A stretch of 37,587 bases of DNA from Rhodothermales bacterium (GTDB lineage Bacteria; Bacteroidota; Rhodothermia; Rhodothermales; Bin80): positions 1-37,587 of the forward strand of contig JAJECV010000083.1 of assembly GCA_022821875.1 (NCBI GenBank), given 5' to 3'. The notes beneath the pieces were generated by a model that saw only the letters and a list, made by a program, of their open reading frames with translations, did not search any database and was not told the origin of the DNA. This document shows positions 25,804 to 33,561 of this stretch, in pieces (position 1 is the stretch's first letter; every line of letters begins with the position of its first letter). The position numbers and the translations under genes were made by a program.

Positions 25804-26301
25804 ATGTCGATACCACCCCGCCGCCGTGCTCGCTATGCGACTCTGCAGGCACTCTATGCGCATATGCTCAGTGGAGACTCACAGGCACATGTCTATAAGA
25901 CGACTCTTCTTCCTAGACTGCCAAGGGAGGATGGAGCAACGGAAATGGGAATCCAGTTATTTGAAACTGTGATTGCAAAGCAGGACCAACTGGATGAAAT
26001 CATCGCTGAGAATACCAGAAACTGGGATTTAGGCCGAATACTCAGAATTGATCTGATCATTCTTCGCATGGCAGTATGTGAGTTTTTGCATTTTGACAAG
26101 ATCCCACCGAAGGCGACAATGAACGAGGCGATCGAGTTGGCAAAGATTTTCAGTACCGAGGAAAGCAAAGACTTCGTGAATGGAGTACTGGATACAATTG
26201 CGTTCCAGTTAAGGAAGGGGGGAAGGTTGATAAAAAGTGAGGCAGGCCGTCAAGGATGGGAAGAGATGATTAGCAGGCAGGATACGCAGCGTTCAAAGTA
26301 G
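25804..26301 (+). CDS. nusB: Transcription antitermination factor NusB
   Basis: A 165-residue all-helical protein of NusB length. Hallmarks are the N-terminal RRRARYATLQALYAHMLSG, the central LGRILRIDLIILRMAVCEFL, and PPKATMNEAIELAKIFSTEESKDFVNGVLD split across the C-terminal helices. NusB with NusE (S10) binds boxA RNA and supports rRNA transcription antitermination. The ATG at 25804 precedes the arginine-rich segment that contacts RNA. It stands alone, with a strong inverted repeat directly after its stop. C-terminal residues after VLDTIAFQL are a variable tail. Confidence 0.94.
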   Translation: MSIPPRRRARYATLQALYAHMLSGDSQAHVYKTTLLPRLPREDGATEMGIQLFETVIAKQDQLDEIIAENTRNWDLGRILRIDLIILRMAVCEFLHFDKIPPKATMNEAIELAKIFSTEESKDFVNGVLDTIAFQLRKGGRLIKSEAGRQGWEEMISRQDTQRSK

Positions 26302-26360
26302 TTCCTGCAGCACATTCGGTATGCTTTGGGACTGAATGTATTCCTGTTTACTGCAGGAAC
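26301..26360. terminator. Long interrupted stem-loop between convergent genes
   Basis: GTTCCTGCAG at 26301-26310 pairs perfectly with CTGCAGGAAC at 26351-26360. Inside, ACATTCGGT pairs with ACTGAATGT (one G-T pair), leaving a ~10-base loop and an ~11-base bulge. It begins at the nusB stop codon and lies before the end of the leftward gene at 26373, so a bidirectional terminator is likely. No clear T-run follows the outer stem, so it is not a textbook intrinsic terminator. Confidence 0.5.
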
Positions 26361-26372
26361 ATTATGCTTACG

Positions 26373-26870
26373 CTAAAGATCTCGGTCAAGGGGAACCCAC
26401 AGCCCGACACGCAGAGATGGACGCTGTGATCCGAGTTCAATGAAAGCGGTTCGTTGTCCAACTGGTTGTGTATATCGCAGGAACGGATCAAGGAAGAGGC
26501 TGAACTGGCGATTTTTTTCTGCGCGGGTCTGTTTGTGCAGGAAAGTTAGCGCAGGACCAAATCGGATTCCCAGATAGAGATCATAGGGATAGTTTGCCTG
26601 ACCAATTGTACGAAGAATCCCCAAGGGTCTTAATGCTGCACCAACACCCGAGGAAATATATATGGGATTCCTTTCTTTCCAAAGTTCGGTATCAACCGAG
26701 GCAAGAACTTCAAGTGAGTAGATGCTGCGAGCCTGAATGTGTACAAATTGTATGCCGGTTCCTGGCCAGCCTCCCAGTCCAATCTGTATGTGGGATGACT
26801 GTGCGAATCCAGAAAACCCGGTCAGGGTCAGGACGACAGAGACGAATGTTGTTCGGAATAATCTCAACAC
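26373..26870 (-). CDS. Secreted beta-barrel-like outer-membrane protein of unknown function
   Basis: A 165-residue protein with a Sec signal peptide (LFRTTFVSVVLTLTGFSGF, cleavage expected after FAQS). The mature part has alternating beta-strand patterns and aromatic girdles (HIQIGLGGWPGTGIQFVHI, YLGIRFGPALTFLH, LFLDPFLRYTQPV, LRVGLWVPL). Such patterns are typical of small outer-membrane barrels of FCB-group bacteria, probably eight strands. No catalytic motif is visible. It is convergent with nusB and separated from the peptide operon on its right by about 360 bp. Confidence 0.65.
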   Translation of the reverse strand: MLRLFRTTFVSVVLTLTGFSGFAQSSHIQIGLGGWPGTGIQFVHIQARSIYSLEVLASVDTELWKERNPIYISSGVGAALRPLGILRTIGQANYPYDLYLGIRFGPALTFLHKQTRAEKNRQFSLFLDPFLRYTQPVGQRTAFIELGSQRPSLRVGLWVPLDRDL

Positions 26871-27228
26871 CGAATAGGCAGGTCAGCAAGGTCATCGTTT
26901 ACACATCTACCGGCATGAGCGTTCATTTTGCATCAAACGGAACCGATCAGGGCAACGGTCATCATGATTAGATGGTTCGAACCGAATTTTTCTGCTGGGA
27001 TGGACCCGTGCAGTTAAAATACCTCCCTGTCCGTCTCGTGATTCGTTCAGGATGTTAGTGCGGAATGCTCACATCCAACCGCGATCTCATAGAGAAAAAA
27101 TTATGAGGATGTCGAAATTGTGAGTTTTTGATGAATTCGGAGCAATGTGGGCCACACGAGGGAATTTTTGTTTACCATTAGTAAACAGACACCCTGTATA
27201 GTTCAATCCAATAACAACAGGCGATACA
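26871..27228. other. Regulatory region upstream of the Cys-rich peptide gene
   Basis: About 360 bp between divergent genes with no convincing ORF. Its right end holds a 19-bp palindrome (27169-27187) and an AT-rich stretch, which together probably form the promoter of the peptide operon. Its left part must hold the promoter of the leftward barrel-like gene. I see nothing else. Confidence 0.5.
27169..27187. promoter_or_regulatory. Operator-like palindrome before the Cys-rich peptide gene
   Basis: Perfect 7-bp arms TGTTTAC and GTAAACA flank CATTA, ending 41 bp before the ATG at 27229. A TATAGT-like hexamer follows at 27197. Placement and symmetry suit a dimeric regulator binding at or near the promoter, but no regulator is encoded nearby and the promoter assignment is inference. 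Confidence 0.4.
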
Positions 27229-27498
27229 ATGAAATACACGAAAGTACAAGATACACCTGCTCATAAAGGATGGGGACAGCAAAACAGAATCAAGTTTTGG
27301 TCCCGGCGGGTTGCTACGGTTATGGTGCCGGCTTTTCTTGCCTATGCCGGGAATACAGTGGTTGACCGAGTGTCTGCAACCACCCAGAGCATGAGTTGCG
27401 AAAGTGACTGGTGTGTCGGGAATTCATGGTTCGGGGGCTGCATTGATGCTATTATCTCTTCGAACACAGGTTGCAACATGAAAGGGATAGGATGTTAA
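27229..27498 (+). CDS. Small Cys-rich peptide with leader-like N-terminus
   Basis: An 89-residue protein. Residues 1-27 are polar and basic, residues 28-44 (VATVMVPAFLAYAGNTV) are hydrophobic, and the C-terminal third carries five cysteines (C57, C62, C71, C82 and the last residue C89) with many Gly and Ser. It resembles in design the NVEALA-type small peptides of Bacteroidota, which sit beside six-bladed beta-propeller proteins, but the NVEALA motif itself is not present. The next gene is such a propeller, and a thioredoxin-like gene follows. A secreted, disulfide-bonded or otherwise modified peptide is likely; its function is unknown. Confidence 0.65.
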   Translation: MKYTKVQDTPAHKGWGQQNRIKFWSRRVATVMVPAFLAYAGNTVVDRVSATTQSMSCESDWCVGNSWFGGCIDAIISSNTGCNMKGIGC

Positions 27499-27617
27499 AG
27501 ATACACATGTGCTGATGGACCCGTGATGTACTAAGACAGTGGGGCAGATCAATAAATCTGTGTTAGTTATGATCCAACCTCTCAGAGTTACTGTTTTTAA
27601 TTTCAGAGTTTAACAAA

Positions 27618-28739
27618 ATGTGCCGATTCGTAACAACCGTGTTGCTAATGTTCACCTTCGTTTCTGGAACAGGGCTTGCACAGACCGTCATCCATCCGAC
27701 AAAGGAGAATGTTCCCGTTTCTTCAGATCCTCGTTTTGAGTTGCGACACGAAGTGGAGGGATCTGATGCTTGGGAATGGGAATCGTATGAGGTCACAGAA
27801 ATCGGGGTTAATGAAGGAGATTATTTCCAAATGCTCGGGATGGTTTGGGATCTGGAACTGGACCATAAGGGCACGCTCTATTATTTGGATTTACTCCACA
27901 CGCAAGTTCGTGCTTACAACTATGACGGTAATTGGATCGCCAATGTCAGTTCTCCTGGAGTTGGCCCAGGAGAACTGAGTTTTCCCATTGGTATTGCAGT
28001 TACTCCAGAGGGTAAGCAAGTGATTGTATCTGATCAACAGGTGAATCATGTTTTTGAACGAAGCGACACGACCTTCAACTTGATTTCAACGCAACGTCCG
28101 AAATATCCGGCAGTTGCCGGACAGTTATGTGTAATGAGGGAACATTATTTTACGGTTTTTTCCACATCCCAGGAAGAACCTTTCATTCACAAGTACACGC
28201 TAGATGGTGAATGGGTGGCCTCATTTGGAGAGCCGTACAAGGATCAGGATCCATTTATTGTAGGCATGTTTACCGATGGAGTATTCCTTTCTTGTAATCT
28301 GGAGTATCGGACGATAGCCGTGGTTACTCAACATATTCCCTCTATGATCGGCTATTCAGAGCAGGGAGATAAGTTGTGGCAAGTCACCTTCCCGGATTAC
28401 CTGTCAGACACAGTGAAAGAGCATTGGAAAAACGGAAAAAAATATCACACCGTTTTAGGAGAGGACAATCGTTCCGTCTTTAAGTCTCTTTTTTCTGACG
28501 GGAAGTATTTCTATGTGACGTACAATTTCCAGTTCAGTGCGCCCAGAGAGTATCCGCCAATTAAATATTCGGTTGGTCATGCATTCAGGGTAAATGCACA
28601 AACGGGGCTGGGGGTTTATTTGGGGGCTGCGGGGCCGGTATCGGGCGAACATCTGATGGCTCTGGATGGTGATTATCGCTTCACCGTTACAGAGAACAAG
28701 AGATTTCCCCAGATCCGAATTTACAAGCCGCACCGATAA
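27618..28739 (+). CDS. Secreted six-bladed beta-propeller protein
   Basis: A 373-residue protein. A Sec signal peptide (CRFVTTVLLMFTFVSGTGLA, cleavage near LAQ) exports it. The body shows repeated strand patterns of NHL/TolB-like propellers: LELDHKGTLYYLDLLHTQVRAYNYDGN, split by turns, then GPGELSFPIGIAVTPEG, VIVSDQQVNHVFER, and later blades with HKYTLDGEWVASFGEP. Such '6-bladed beta-propeller' proteins are very common in the Bacteroidota/Rhodothermota. It follows the Cys-rich peptide by 119 bp and is followed within 30 bp by a thioredoxin-like gene, which suggests one operon. It may bind or mature the peptide; that is inference. Confidence 0.75.
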   Translation: MCRFVTTVLLMFTFVSGTGLAQTVIHPTKENVPVSSDPRFELRHEVEGSDAWEWESYEVTEIGVNEGDYFQMLGMVWDLELDHKGTLYYLDLLHTQVRAYNYDGNWIANVSSPGVGPGELSFPIGIAVTPEGKQVIVSDQQVNHVFERSDTTFNLISTQRPKYPAVAGQLCVMREHYFTVFSTSQEEPFIHKYTLDGEWVASFGEPYKDQDPFIVGMFTDGVFLSCNLEYRTIAVVTQHIPSMIGYSEQGDKLWQVTFPDYLSDTVKEHWKNGKKYHTVLGEDNRSVFKSLFSDGKYFYVTYNFQFSAPREYPPIKYSVGHAFRVNAQTGLGVYLGAAGPVSGEHLMALDGDYRFTVTENKRFPQIRIYKPHR

Positions 28740-28768
28740 TTCAATAGAACTCGGAAGCCGCCTCGGAA

Positions 28769-29323
28769 ATGAATACAATATATCGGAGCATACGGAACCG
28801 GTGGTGGCACTTCTTCGTTGCTCAGGTTATTATTGTGTTTTTTGTCGTTGGAATTGGCGGGAAACTCCAACTGTTGCCCGTCGTGGAAATTTATTGGCCG
28901 CATCAAGATTCTGGAAACAGGTATTCGCCGTCCTACGAAAAAGTTTCGGAGAAGGAGATCGTGATGGTCTACATTGGATCGTCTACTTGCGGTTACAGCA
29001 ATGATAGTTCCCTGCCCAAATTGACTGATGATGCAAAGATAAAATTACAGCGTATGGCCATCCGACAGGGATGGTCTTTCAGTGCAATCGGTGTATCCGT
29101 AGACTGGATACCAGAGCAGGGAGTTGATCATTTGGGCAAGTTTGGGGAGTTTGACGAAATCATCACGGGTCGAAAATGGGAAGGAGTTGGAGCACAGTTC
29201 TATTTGAAGAAAATGCCAGGAATTAACGGAACCCCGCAGATTCTTGTACTGGGTCGGCAGATGCGTGAGGATGAATTTGAAGAGTTGTTGATTTATCGTA
29301 TGGCAGGTTTTTATCGAATCTGA
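28769..29323 (+). CDS. Membrane-anchored thioredoxin-fold-like protein with a single active-site cysteine
   Basis: A 184-residue protein. One N-terminal transmembrane helix (FFVAQVIIVFFVVGIGG) anchors a periplasmic domain. EIVMVYIGSSTCGYSND is the expected position of a thioredoxin/AhpC-like active site, but only one cysteine is present (STCGYS instead of CxxC). The later strand MPGINGTPQILVLG contains the cis-proline-like TP typical of the fold. A one-cysteine site would favour peroxide reduction, isomerisation or a non-redox role. Context with a five-cysteine secreted peptide and a propeller suggests a link to peptide folding, which is inference. Confidence 0.62.
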   Translation: MNTIYRSIRNRWWHFFVAQVIIVFFVVGIGGKLQLLPVVEIYWPHQDSGNRYSPSYEKVSEKEIVMVYIGSSTCGYSNDSSLPKLTDDAKIKLQRMAIRQGWSFSAIGVSVDWIPEQGVDHLGKFGEFDEIITGRKWEGVGAQFYLKKMPGINGTPQILVLGRQMREDEFEELLIYRMAGFYRI

Positions 29324-29780
29324 AATTGGGTAAATCAAGATATTCCATTACCCCAAGATGTTCTTGAGCGGTTTTCAAGCAGCGGAGTATAAAATGATGT
29401 AGTCTCTTCAACGAGGAACCGCATTTTCAAATTTCCTTGGGAAATTGACATCTTCATTTGCCAACAAAGAGGCCGACAATTTATTAAGTATGCAAAAGTA
29501 TATCATGAGGACATTTAGATTCGGCCTCTCTTCTTCTATTGCCCTCAAAAAGCAGGTTGGCAGTGATGAGGAAAAAGATTCGATTGTATCAAATAAGAGA
29601 GAGTACGACAGGGCCAGGTGAGCCTCATTGCCCGGCGAACGTATAAGAGGCCGAAACGTCTAGGATGGATAAGGATAACTTTGTGCACACGCGAACCGTT
29701 GGGAAGGCTGTATATTGATAAACCTGATTGTTTGACCAGAGTTGTGCTCCATCCCGGCAAGAACCGGTGGCCATTAGGCA
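29324..29780. other. Intergenic region before ychF
   Basis: About 455 bp with no credible gene. It contains an inverted repeat: AGAGGCCGA near 29468 and TCGGCCTCT near 29520, with ~43 bp between arms, and a third AGAGGCCGA near 29647. The arms could be a weak terminator of the upstream operon or remnant repeats. The ychF promoter should be near the right end. Confidence 0.45.
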
Positions 29781-30878
29781 ATGTCCCTCAATTGTGGTAT
29801 AGTTGGACTGCCCAATATCGGGAAGTCTACCCTTTTTAATGCGCTGAGCGGAGTCGGCGCGGTGGCAGCAAATTATCCGTTTTGCACCATTGATCCCAAC
29901 CGGGGGATCGTGCCCGTCCCCGATGAACGGCTAAAGCGGCTCGTTGCCGTTTCTCCGTCCGAGCGTGTCGTTCCAACGACCATAGAATTCGTAGATATCG
30001 CGGGTCTGGTCGCGGGGGCATCGCGCGGCGAAGGGCTGGGGAACGCTTTTCTAGGACATATTCGCCAGGTGGATGCACTGGTGCATGTGGTCCGCTGCTT
30101 TGATGCATCGGGTATTTCTCATGTTGCCGGAAGTGTCGATCCGGGGCGTGACATAGAAATCGTGAATACGGAACTGCTGCTGAAAGACCTGGAAACCGCC
30201 GAGCGCTTTGCGGAAAAGTGGGGAAAAGTGGCGAAGGGAGGGGATGCTGCTGCGGCGGCAAAGGCGGAGTTCGGCCAGCGCCTCGTGAAGCATCTTTCCG
30301 AGGGCCGCCCCGCACGGCTCCTGAGGGATCTCTCCCAGAAAGAACAACGCTATATAGGGGGGTTATTTCTTTTGACCAGCAGGCCGGTGCTTTATGTAGC
30401 GAATGTGGGCGAGGTGGATTTGCCGCAGGGGAACCACTGGGCGGAAGAGGTTCAATGTATCGCCGCCAGTGAGCAGGCAGAATGCCTCATCCTGAGTGCA
30501 GAATTTGAAGCGCAGCTCTCCGAACTGGAAGACGAAGAAAAAGATCTTTTTCTGGTAAGCGAAGGGCTTCAGGAAGATGGGCTGCAGCGCCTGATCCAGG
30601 CAGCCTATAAACTGTTGAACCTGATTACGTTCTTTACGCACGGTCCCAACGAAACCCGCGCGTGGACGATCAAAAGTGGAATTCGCGCTCCACAGGCGGC
30701 AGGACAAATTCATAGTGACTTTGAACGCGGATTCATTCGTGCCGAGACCGTACAGGTGGAAGACCTGATTCGTGTCGGCTCCGAAGCCGCTGCGCGTGCA
30801 TCCGGGATTATGCGGTCCGAAGGGAAGGACTATATCGTTCAGGATGGAGATGTGATCCTTTTTCGGTTCAATGTATAA
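29781..30878 (+). CDS. ychF: Obg-like ATPase YchF
   Basis: A 365-residue protein of standard length. The N-terminal P-loop is GLPNIGKSTLFNALSG, followed by the FVDIAGLVAGASRGEGLGN switch II region. A helical insertion follows, with TSRPVLYVANVGE as the base-recognition region, and a C-terminal TGS domain (LITFFTHGPNETRAWTI, then YIVQDGDVILFRFNV). YchF (OLA1) is a ribosome-associated ATPase that prefers ATP to GTP and takes part in stress and translation control. The ATG at 29781 is fixed by the near-terminal P-loop. It is probably a single-gene unit, followed closely by the permease gene. Confidence 0.95.
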   Translation: MSLNCGIVGLPNIGKSTLFNALSGVGAVAANYPFCTIDPNRGIVPVPDERLKRLVAVSPSERVVPTTIEFVDIAGLVAGASRGEGLGNAFLGHIRQVDALVHVVRCFDASGISHVAGSVDPGRDIEIVNTELLLKDLETAERFAEKWGKVAKGGDAAAAAKAEFGQRLVKHLSEGRPARLLRDLSQKEQRYIGGLFLLTSRPVLYVANVGEVDLPQGNHWAEEVQCIAASEQAECLILSAEFEAQLSELEDEEKDLFLVSEGLQEDGLQRLIQAAYKLLNLITFFTHGPNETRAWTIKSGIRAPQAAGQIHSDFERGFIRAETVQVEDLIRVGSEAAARASGIMRSEGKDYIVQDGDVILFRFNV

Positions 30879-30954
30879 TTTGGTTGGAATCCTGCGAAGG
30901 GTCATCGGTCCCGGCCGAACGCATAGGATCACGACAGGAAAAGAGATGCCCTGA

Positions 30955-32184
30955 ATGAATTACCGGATATTTATTGCACGGCGTTATCTGTACAGCCGGC
31001 AGCGAATCCCCTTAGTGACGATTATTTCGGGTATTTCCATGGCCGGTGTGGCGGTGGGCGTTGCCGCCCTGATTGTGGTGCTGTCAGTGATGAACGGGTT
31101 TTATGATGTCGTACGAGATCTGCTGGTTTCGCTGGACCCGCATGTCCGTATCGTTGCGGAGACCGGGGGCGGACTGCCGGAGGAGGAAGCAGATCAAATC
31201 GCGGAACAGTCCAGGCAGTTTCCCGAGGTGCTGAGCGCGGAGCCCTATGTAGAAGGGAAAGCCCTTCTGGTTACCTCCGCACCGTCAGAAGTCAATCGGG
31301 TTGTTGTCCTGCGAGGCGTGGCAGAAAATGCAACCGGCGAAGGGATGGTTGCCGGAGAGTTTGATACCCGTGAACGGGGAATGGTGATGGGGTTCAGTCT
31401 GGGACAGCGTCTGGGGCTGTCGCCTGATGCAGAGAATAATGAGGCAATGCTGTTTTCTGCCCAGGGGCTGGGGCAAATGCTCACGCGCATCTTTTCTCCG
31501 CCAGCAGTGCGAAAGTTTGAAGTTCGCGGCCTCTATAAACTCGAAGAGACCTACGACAACACACATGTATTTATCGGAATCAGAGAGGCACAGGATCTTT
31601 TTCATCTGAAGAATACGGTGACCGGAATAGAGTTACGCCTCACGGACATAGAAACTGCACAGGCAGTGAAGCAAACTCTGGAGTCAATCTACCCCGACCG
31701 GCTGAGGGTTCAAACCTGGTACGACCTGCAACGCTCTCTGTATGATGTCATGCGACTGGAAAAATGGGGTGCTTCCCTGATTCTGGTCCTCATTTGTTTG
31801 GTTGCCGCATTCAGTATTGTCGGGTCTCTTATGATGGTGGTCGTAGAAAAGCGGCGGGATATTGGGGTCTTGCAGGCGATGGGAGCGACTTCCAGGGATA
31901 TTCGGCAGCTTTTTCTGGTGCAGGGGGGGATGATCGGGATGATCGGGGCTGGAACTGGGTTCGTAGTGGGGTTGGGGATTCTTCTTCTCCAGAAATACTT
32001 CCAGATCGTTCCCCTTCAGGGGGCGGAATCGTTTGTGATTGAGGCCTACCCGGTTTCAATCCAGATGCTGGATCTGGTTCTCGTACTGGGGGTCTCGTTT
32101 AGCCTGTGCCTAGTGGCCGCATTGTACCCCGCATGGCGTGCTGCACGGAGTGAGCCCAGCCGGGCAGTTGCACACGGACAATGA
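30955..32184 (+). CDS. FtsX-like ABC permease of the LolC/LolE type
   Basis: A 409-residue inner-membrane protein. It begins with the typical amphipathic RRYLYSRQR region and TM1 (AGVAVGVAALIVVLSVMNG). A large periplasmic domain follows, then three C-terminal membrane segments (LILVLICLVAAFSIVGSLMM, GMIGAGTGFVVGLGILLL and LVLVLGVSFSLCLVAALYPA). The EKRRDIGVLQAMGATSRDIR coupling segment is diagnostic of LolC/E-type lipoprotein-release permeases. The ATPase partner (LolD) is not in the window. It probably extracts lipoproteins from the inner membrane for transport to the outer membrane. It starts 76 bp after ychF. Confidence 0.9.
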   Translation: MNYRIFIARRYLYSRQRIPLVTIISGISMAGVAVGVAALIVVLSVMNGFYDVVRDLLVSLDPHVRIVAETGGGLPEEEADQIAEQSRQFPEVLSAEPYVEGKALLVTSAPSEVNRVVVLRGVAENATGEGMVAGEFDTRERGMVMGFSLGQRLGLSPDAENNEAMLFSAQGLGQMLTRIFSPPAVRKFEVRGLYKLEETYDNTHVFIGIREAQDLFHLKNTVTGIELRLTDIETAQAVKQTLESIYPDRLRVQTWYDLQRSLYDVMRLEKWGASLILVLICLVAAFSIVGSLMMVVVEKRRDIGVLQAMGATSRDIRQLFLVQGGMIGMIGAGTGFVVGLGILLLQKYFQIVPLQGAESFVIEAYPVSIQMLDLVLVLGVSFSLCLVAALYPAWRAARSEPSRAVAHGQ

Positions 32185-32252
32185 TTTGGGAACCCTTTCG
32201 GCAGTGGCCTCATATAAGCCGGTCGCCCAAAACTAGAAAGGCATAAAAACCA

Positions 32253-32489
32253 ATGGCACGTAAAGATCAATTAAGCGGCAAGGGACCCATGTCGGGGAAC
32301 CATGTCTCACATGCACATAACAAAACGCGTCGGCGATTTGGCGTGAATTTGCAGACAAAGCGATTTTATCTGCCTGAGCAGAAGCGATGGGTAAAATTGC
32401 GGGTTTCGGCGAAGACCATTAAGACGATCAACAAGAAAGGGGTTGAGGCGGTGCTGCGTGAAGCACGCGCCCAAGGTATCTCTGTCTAA
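32253..32489 (+). CDS. rpmB: 50S ribosomal protein L28
   Basis: A 78-residue protein with the L28 pattern: GKGPMSGNHVSHAHNKTRRR, then FGVNLQTKRFYLP, and the LRVSAKTIKTINKKGVEAVL end. It is a structural protein of the large subunit. It heads a short run with rpmG (17 bp downstream) and a DUF4295 gene, an order known from Bacteroidota and relatives. The cysteine-ligand positions seen in some L28 paralogues are absent. Confidence 0.96.
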   Translation: MARKDQLSGKGPMSGNHVSHAHNKTRRRFGVNLQTKRFYLPEQKRWVKLRVSAKTIKTINKKGVEAVLREARAQGISV

Positions 32490-32506
32490 AAACATAACGC
32501 GGTAAC

Positions 32507-32680
32507 ATGGCACGAAAAGGAAAAGACGTACGGCAAAAAATCATTCTTGAGTGTACCGAAGCTCCAGGCACAAGCCGGTACTCAACGGTCAAGAATCGAC
32601 GTAATACGTCCGGCCGCCTGGAACTCAAAAAATACAATACGACACTGCGAAAGCATACACTGCATAGGGAGATCAAATAA
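32507..32680 (+). CDS. rpmG: 50S ribosomal protein L33
   Basis: A 57-residue protein starting [16 protein letters not shown] and ending [11 protein letters not shown], with the central [20 protein letters not shown] typical of L33. It has one cysteine (LECTE), so it is the zinc-independent form. It lies 17 bp after rpmB and 2 bp before the DUF4295 gene, so the three are surely co-transcribed. Confidence 0.95.
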   Translation: MARKGKDVRQKIILECTEAPGTSRYSTVKNRRNTSGRLELKKYNTTLRKHTLHREIK

Positions 32681-32682
32681 AG

Positions 32683-32850
32683 ATGGCCAAGAAACAATCA
32701 TTTGGGGATAAGGTCCTGAAGCGGCGCCAAGAGCGGAAAGTGATGGCGAAGATCATTGTTGCGGAAAAGAAACCAAACGGAAGTTTCCGCTTCAGAGAGA
32801 AAATGGTCCCTCAGCAGGATGTGCAGGCCGAATTGAAGGCCGTCACGTAG
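32683..32850 (+). CDS. DUF4295-family small basic protein
   Basis: A 55-residue lysine-rich protein (MAKKQSFGDKVLKRRQ, then KMVPQQDVQAELKAVT). Position directly after rpmG and the basic composition fit the DUF4295 family, which follows L33 in Bacteroidota-type genomes and is presumed ribosome-associated. Assignment rests on context and the start MAKK; the central KIIVAEKKPNGSFRFREKMV matches the family's usual lysine-glycine-phenylalanine layout. Confidence 0.75.
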   Translation: MAKKQSFGDKVLKRRQERKVMAKIIVAEKKPNGSFRFREKMVPQQDVQAELKAVT

Positions 32851-32861
32851 ATCATCCGATT

Positions 32862-32935
32862 CGGGGCGTAGCTCAGCCCGGTAGAGCACTGCGTTTGGGA
32901 CGCAGAAGTCGTCGGTTCAAATCCGGCCGCCCCGA
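32862..32935 (+). tRNA. tRNA-Pro(TGG)
   Basis: The acceptor arms CGGGGCG and CGCCCCG pair fully. The D-arm is GCTC...GAGC. The anticodon stem CTGCG/CGCAG encloses the loop TTTGGGA with anticodon TGG. The T-arm is GTCGG TTCAAAT CCGGC. CCA is not encoded. It is the first of three tRNA genes after the ribosomal protein cluster and lies 11 bp after the DUF4295 stop. Confidence 0.96.
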
Positions 32936-32965
32936 CCGTACGGATATCAGTTCTATGACATACAG

Positions 32966-33243
32966 GCGCCCGTAGCTCAACTGGATAGAGCAGCGGACTT
33001 CTGCAGCAAAAGCGGGCCGCTGGCTGGAAACGACCAGCGTGTAAGTGGTCAAATTCGGGGAAGCCTACGGAACCGAAGTTCACGGTAATCCCGAGCCAAG
33101 CCCCCTTTGGGGAAGGTGTAGAGACTAGACGGCCACCCCTTCCTTCAGTGAAGACTGAAAAAGGTGAAGAGATAGTCCAGGGAGTCGGGAAACCGGCACA
33201 AACCTGAATCCGCAGGTTGCAGGTTCGAGTCCTGCCGGGCGTG
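32966..33243 (+). tRNA. tRNA-Arg(TCT) interrupted by a group I intron
   Basis: Exons are 32966-33002 and 33207-33243. Joined, they form a 74-nt tRNA: acceptor GCGCCCG with CGGGCGT (one G-U pair), anticodon stem GCGGA/TCCGC, loop CTTCTAA with anticodon TCT, and T-arm GCAGG TTCGAGT CCTGC. The break falls between anticodon position 36 and position 37. Intron removal is required for a functional tRNA that reads AGA/AGG codons. CCA is not encoded. Confidence 0.93.
33003..33206 (+). ncRNA. Group I intron (IC3-like, Azoarcus-type) in tRNA-Arg
   Basis: A 204-nt self-splicing intron without an ORF. The conserved core includes CAAATTCGG (P3/P4 side), CCGAGCCAAGC, GTGTAGAGACTAGACGGC and ATAGTCCAGGGAG (P7 region), and it ends ACAAACCTG with the terminal G. 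P1 can be drawn: U33000-C-U-G-C33004 pairs with G33012-C-G-G-G33016, placing the hallmark U-G wobble (U33002 with G33014) exactly at the 5' splice site. P2 is CGCTGG with CCAGCG. Layout and size are close to my memory of the Azoarcus tRNA-Ile intron; similar introns occur in proteobacterial and cyanobacterial tRNA anticodon loops. Confidence 0.92.
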
Positions 33244-33248
33244 CCTAT

Positions 33249-33319
33249 GGTGACGTGGCCGAGTGGCTAGGCAGAGGCCTGCAAAGCCTTGTACGGCGGT
33301 TCGAATCCGCCCGTCACCT
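33249..33319 (+). tRNA. tRNA-Cys(GCA)
   Basis: The acceptor arms GGTGACG and CGTCACC pair fully. The anticodon stem GAGGC/GCCTT encloses the loop CTGCAAA with anticodon GCA. The T-arm is GGCGG TTCGAAT CCGCC and the discriminator base is T. CCA is not encoded. It lies only 5 bp after the end of tRNA-Arg, so the tRNAs are probably processed from one precursor. Confidence 0.95.
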
Positions 33320-33561
33320 CAGAAGTCCCCATGCTCCAAAGCCGGGGACCCAAACGGACTGGAATGTGTCTAGGTATCCGAAGCCGTGCCCCCTGCCCGG
33401 GGGCCGGTCGAAGGGATCCTAATCTCAGCCGACTGCTTCGAATCGACAAAAATCCGACAATCCAAAAAGCGGTTGCCAAACGGGTAACATTGTTGGTGAT
33501 CCATGGTATATTTCCACAACCATCGTCCATCCTTTTCGTCAATAAGCAGAAAACCGTTTCC

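Noticed and set aside
30051..32270. Long antisense ORFs within ychF and the permease gene
   Set aside because: They overlap clearly conserved genes on the plus strand and have low-complexity, Arg/Pro-rich translations typical of shadows.
33388..33404. GC-rich hairpin (GCCCCC/GGGGGC) as an intrinsic terminator for the tRNA operon
   Set aside because: No T-run follows and the loop is ambiguous, so it is noted only as a possible structure.
33289..33561. N-terminal extension of the AAA ATPase from an ATG at 33289
   Set aside because: That start lies within tRNA-Cys and the extension has no protein-like features; the ATG at 33562 begins a typical helical N-terminus.
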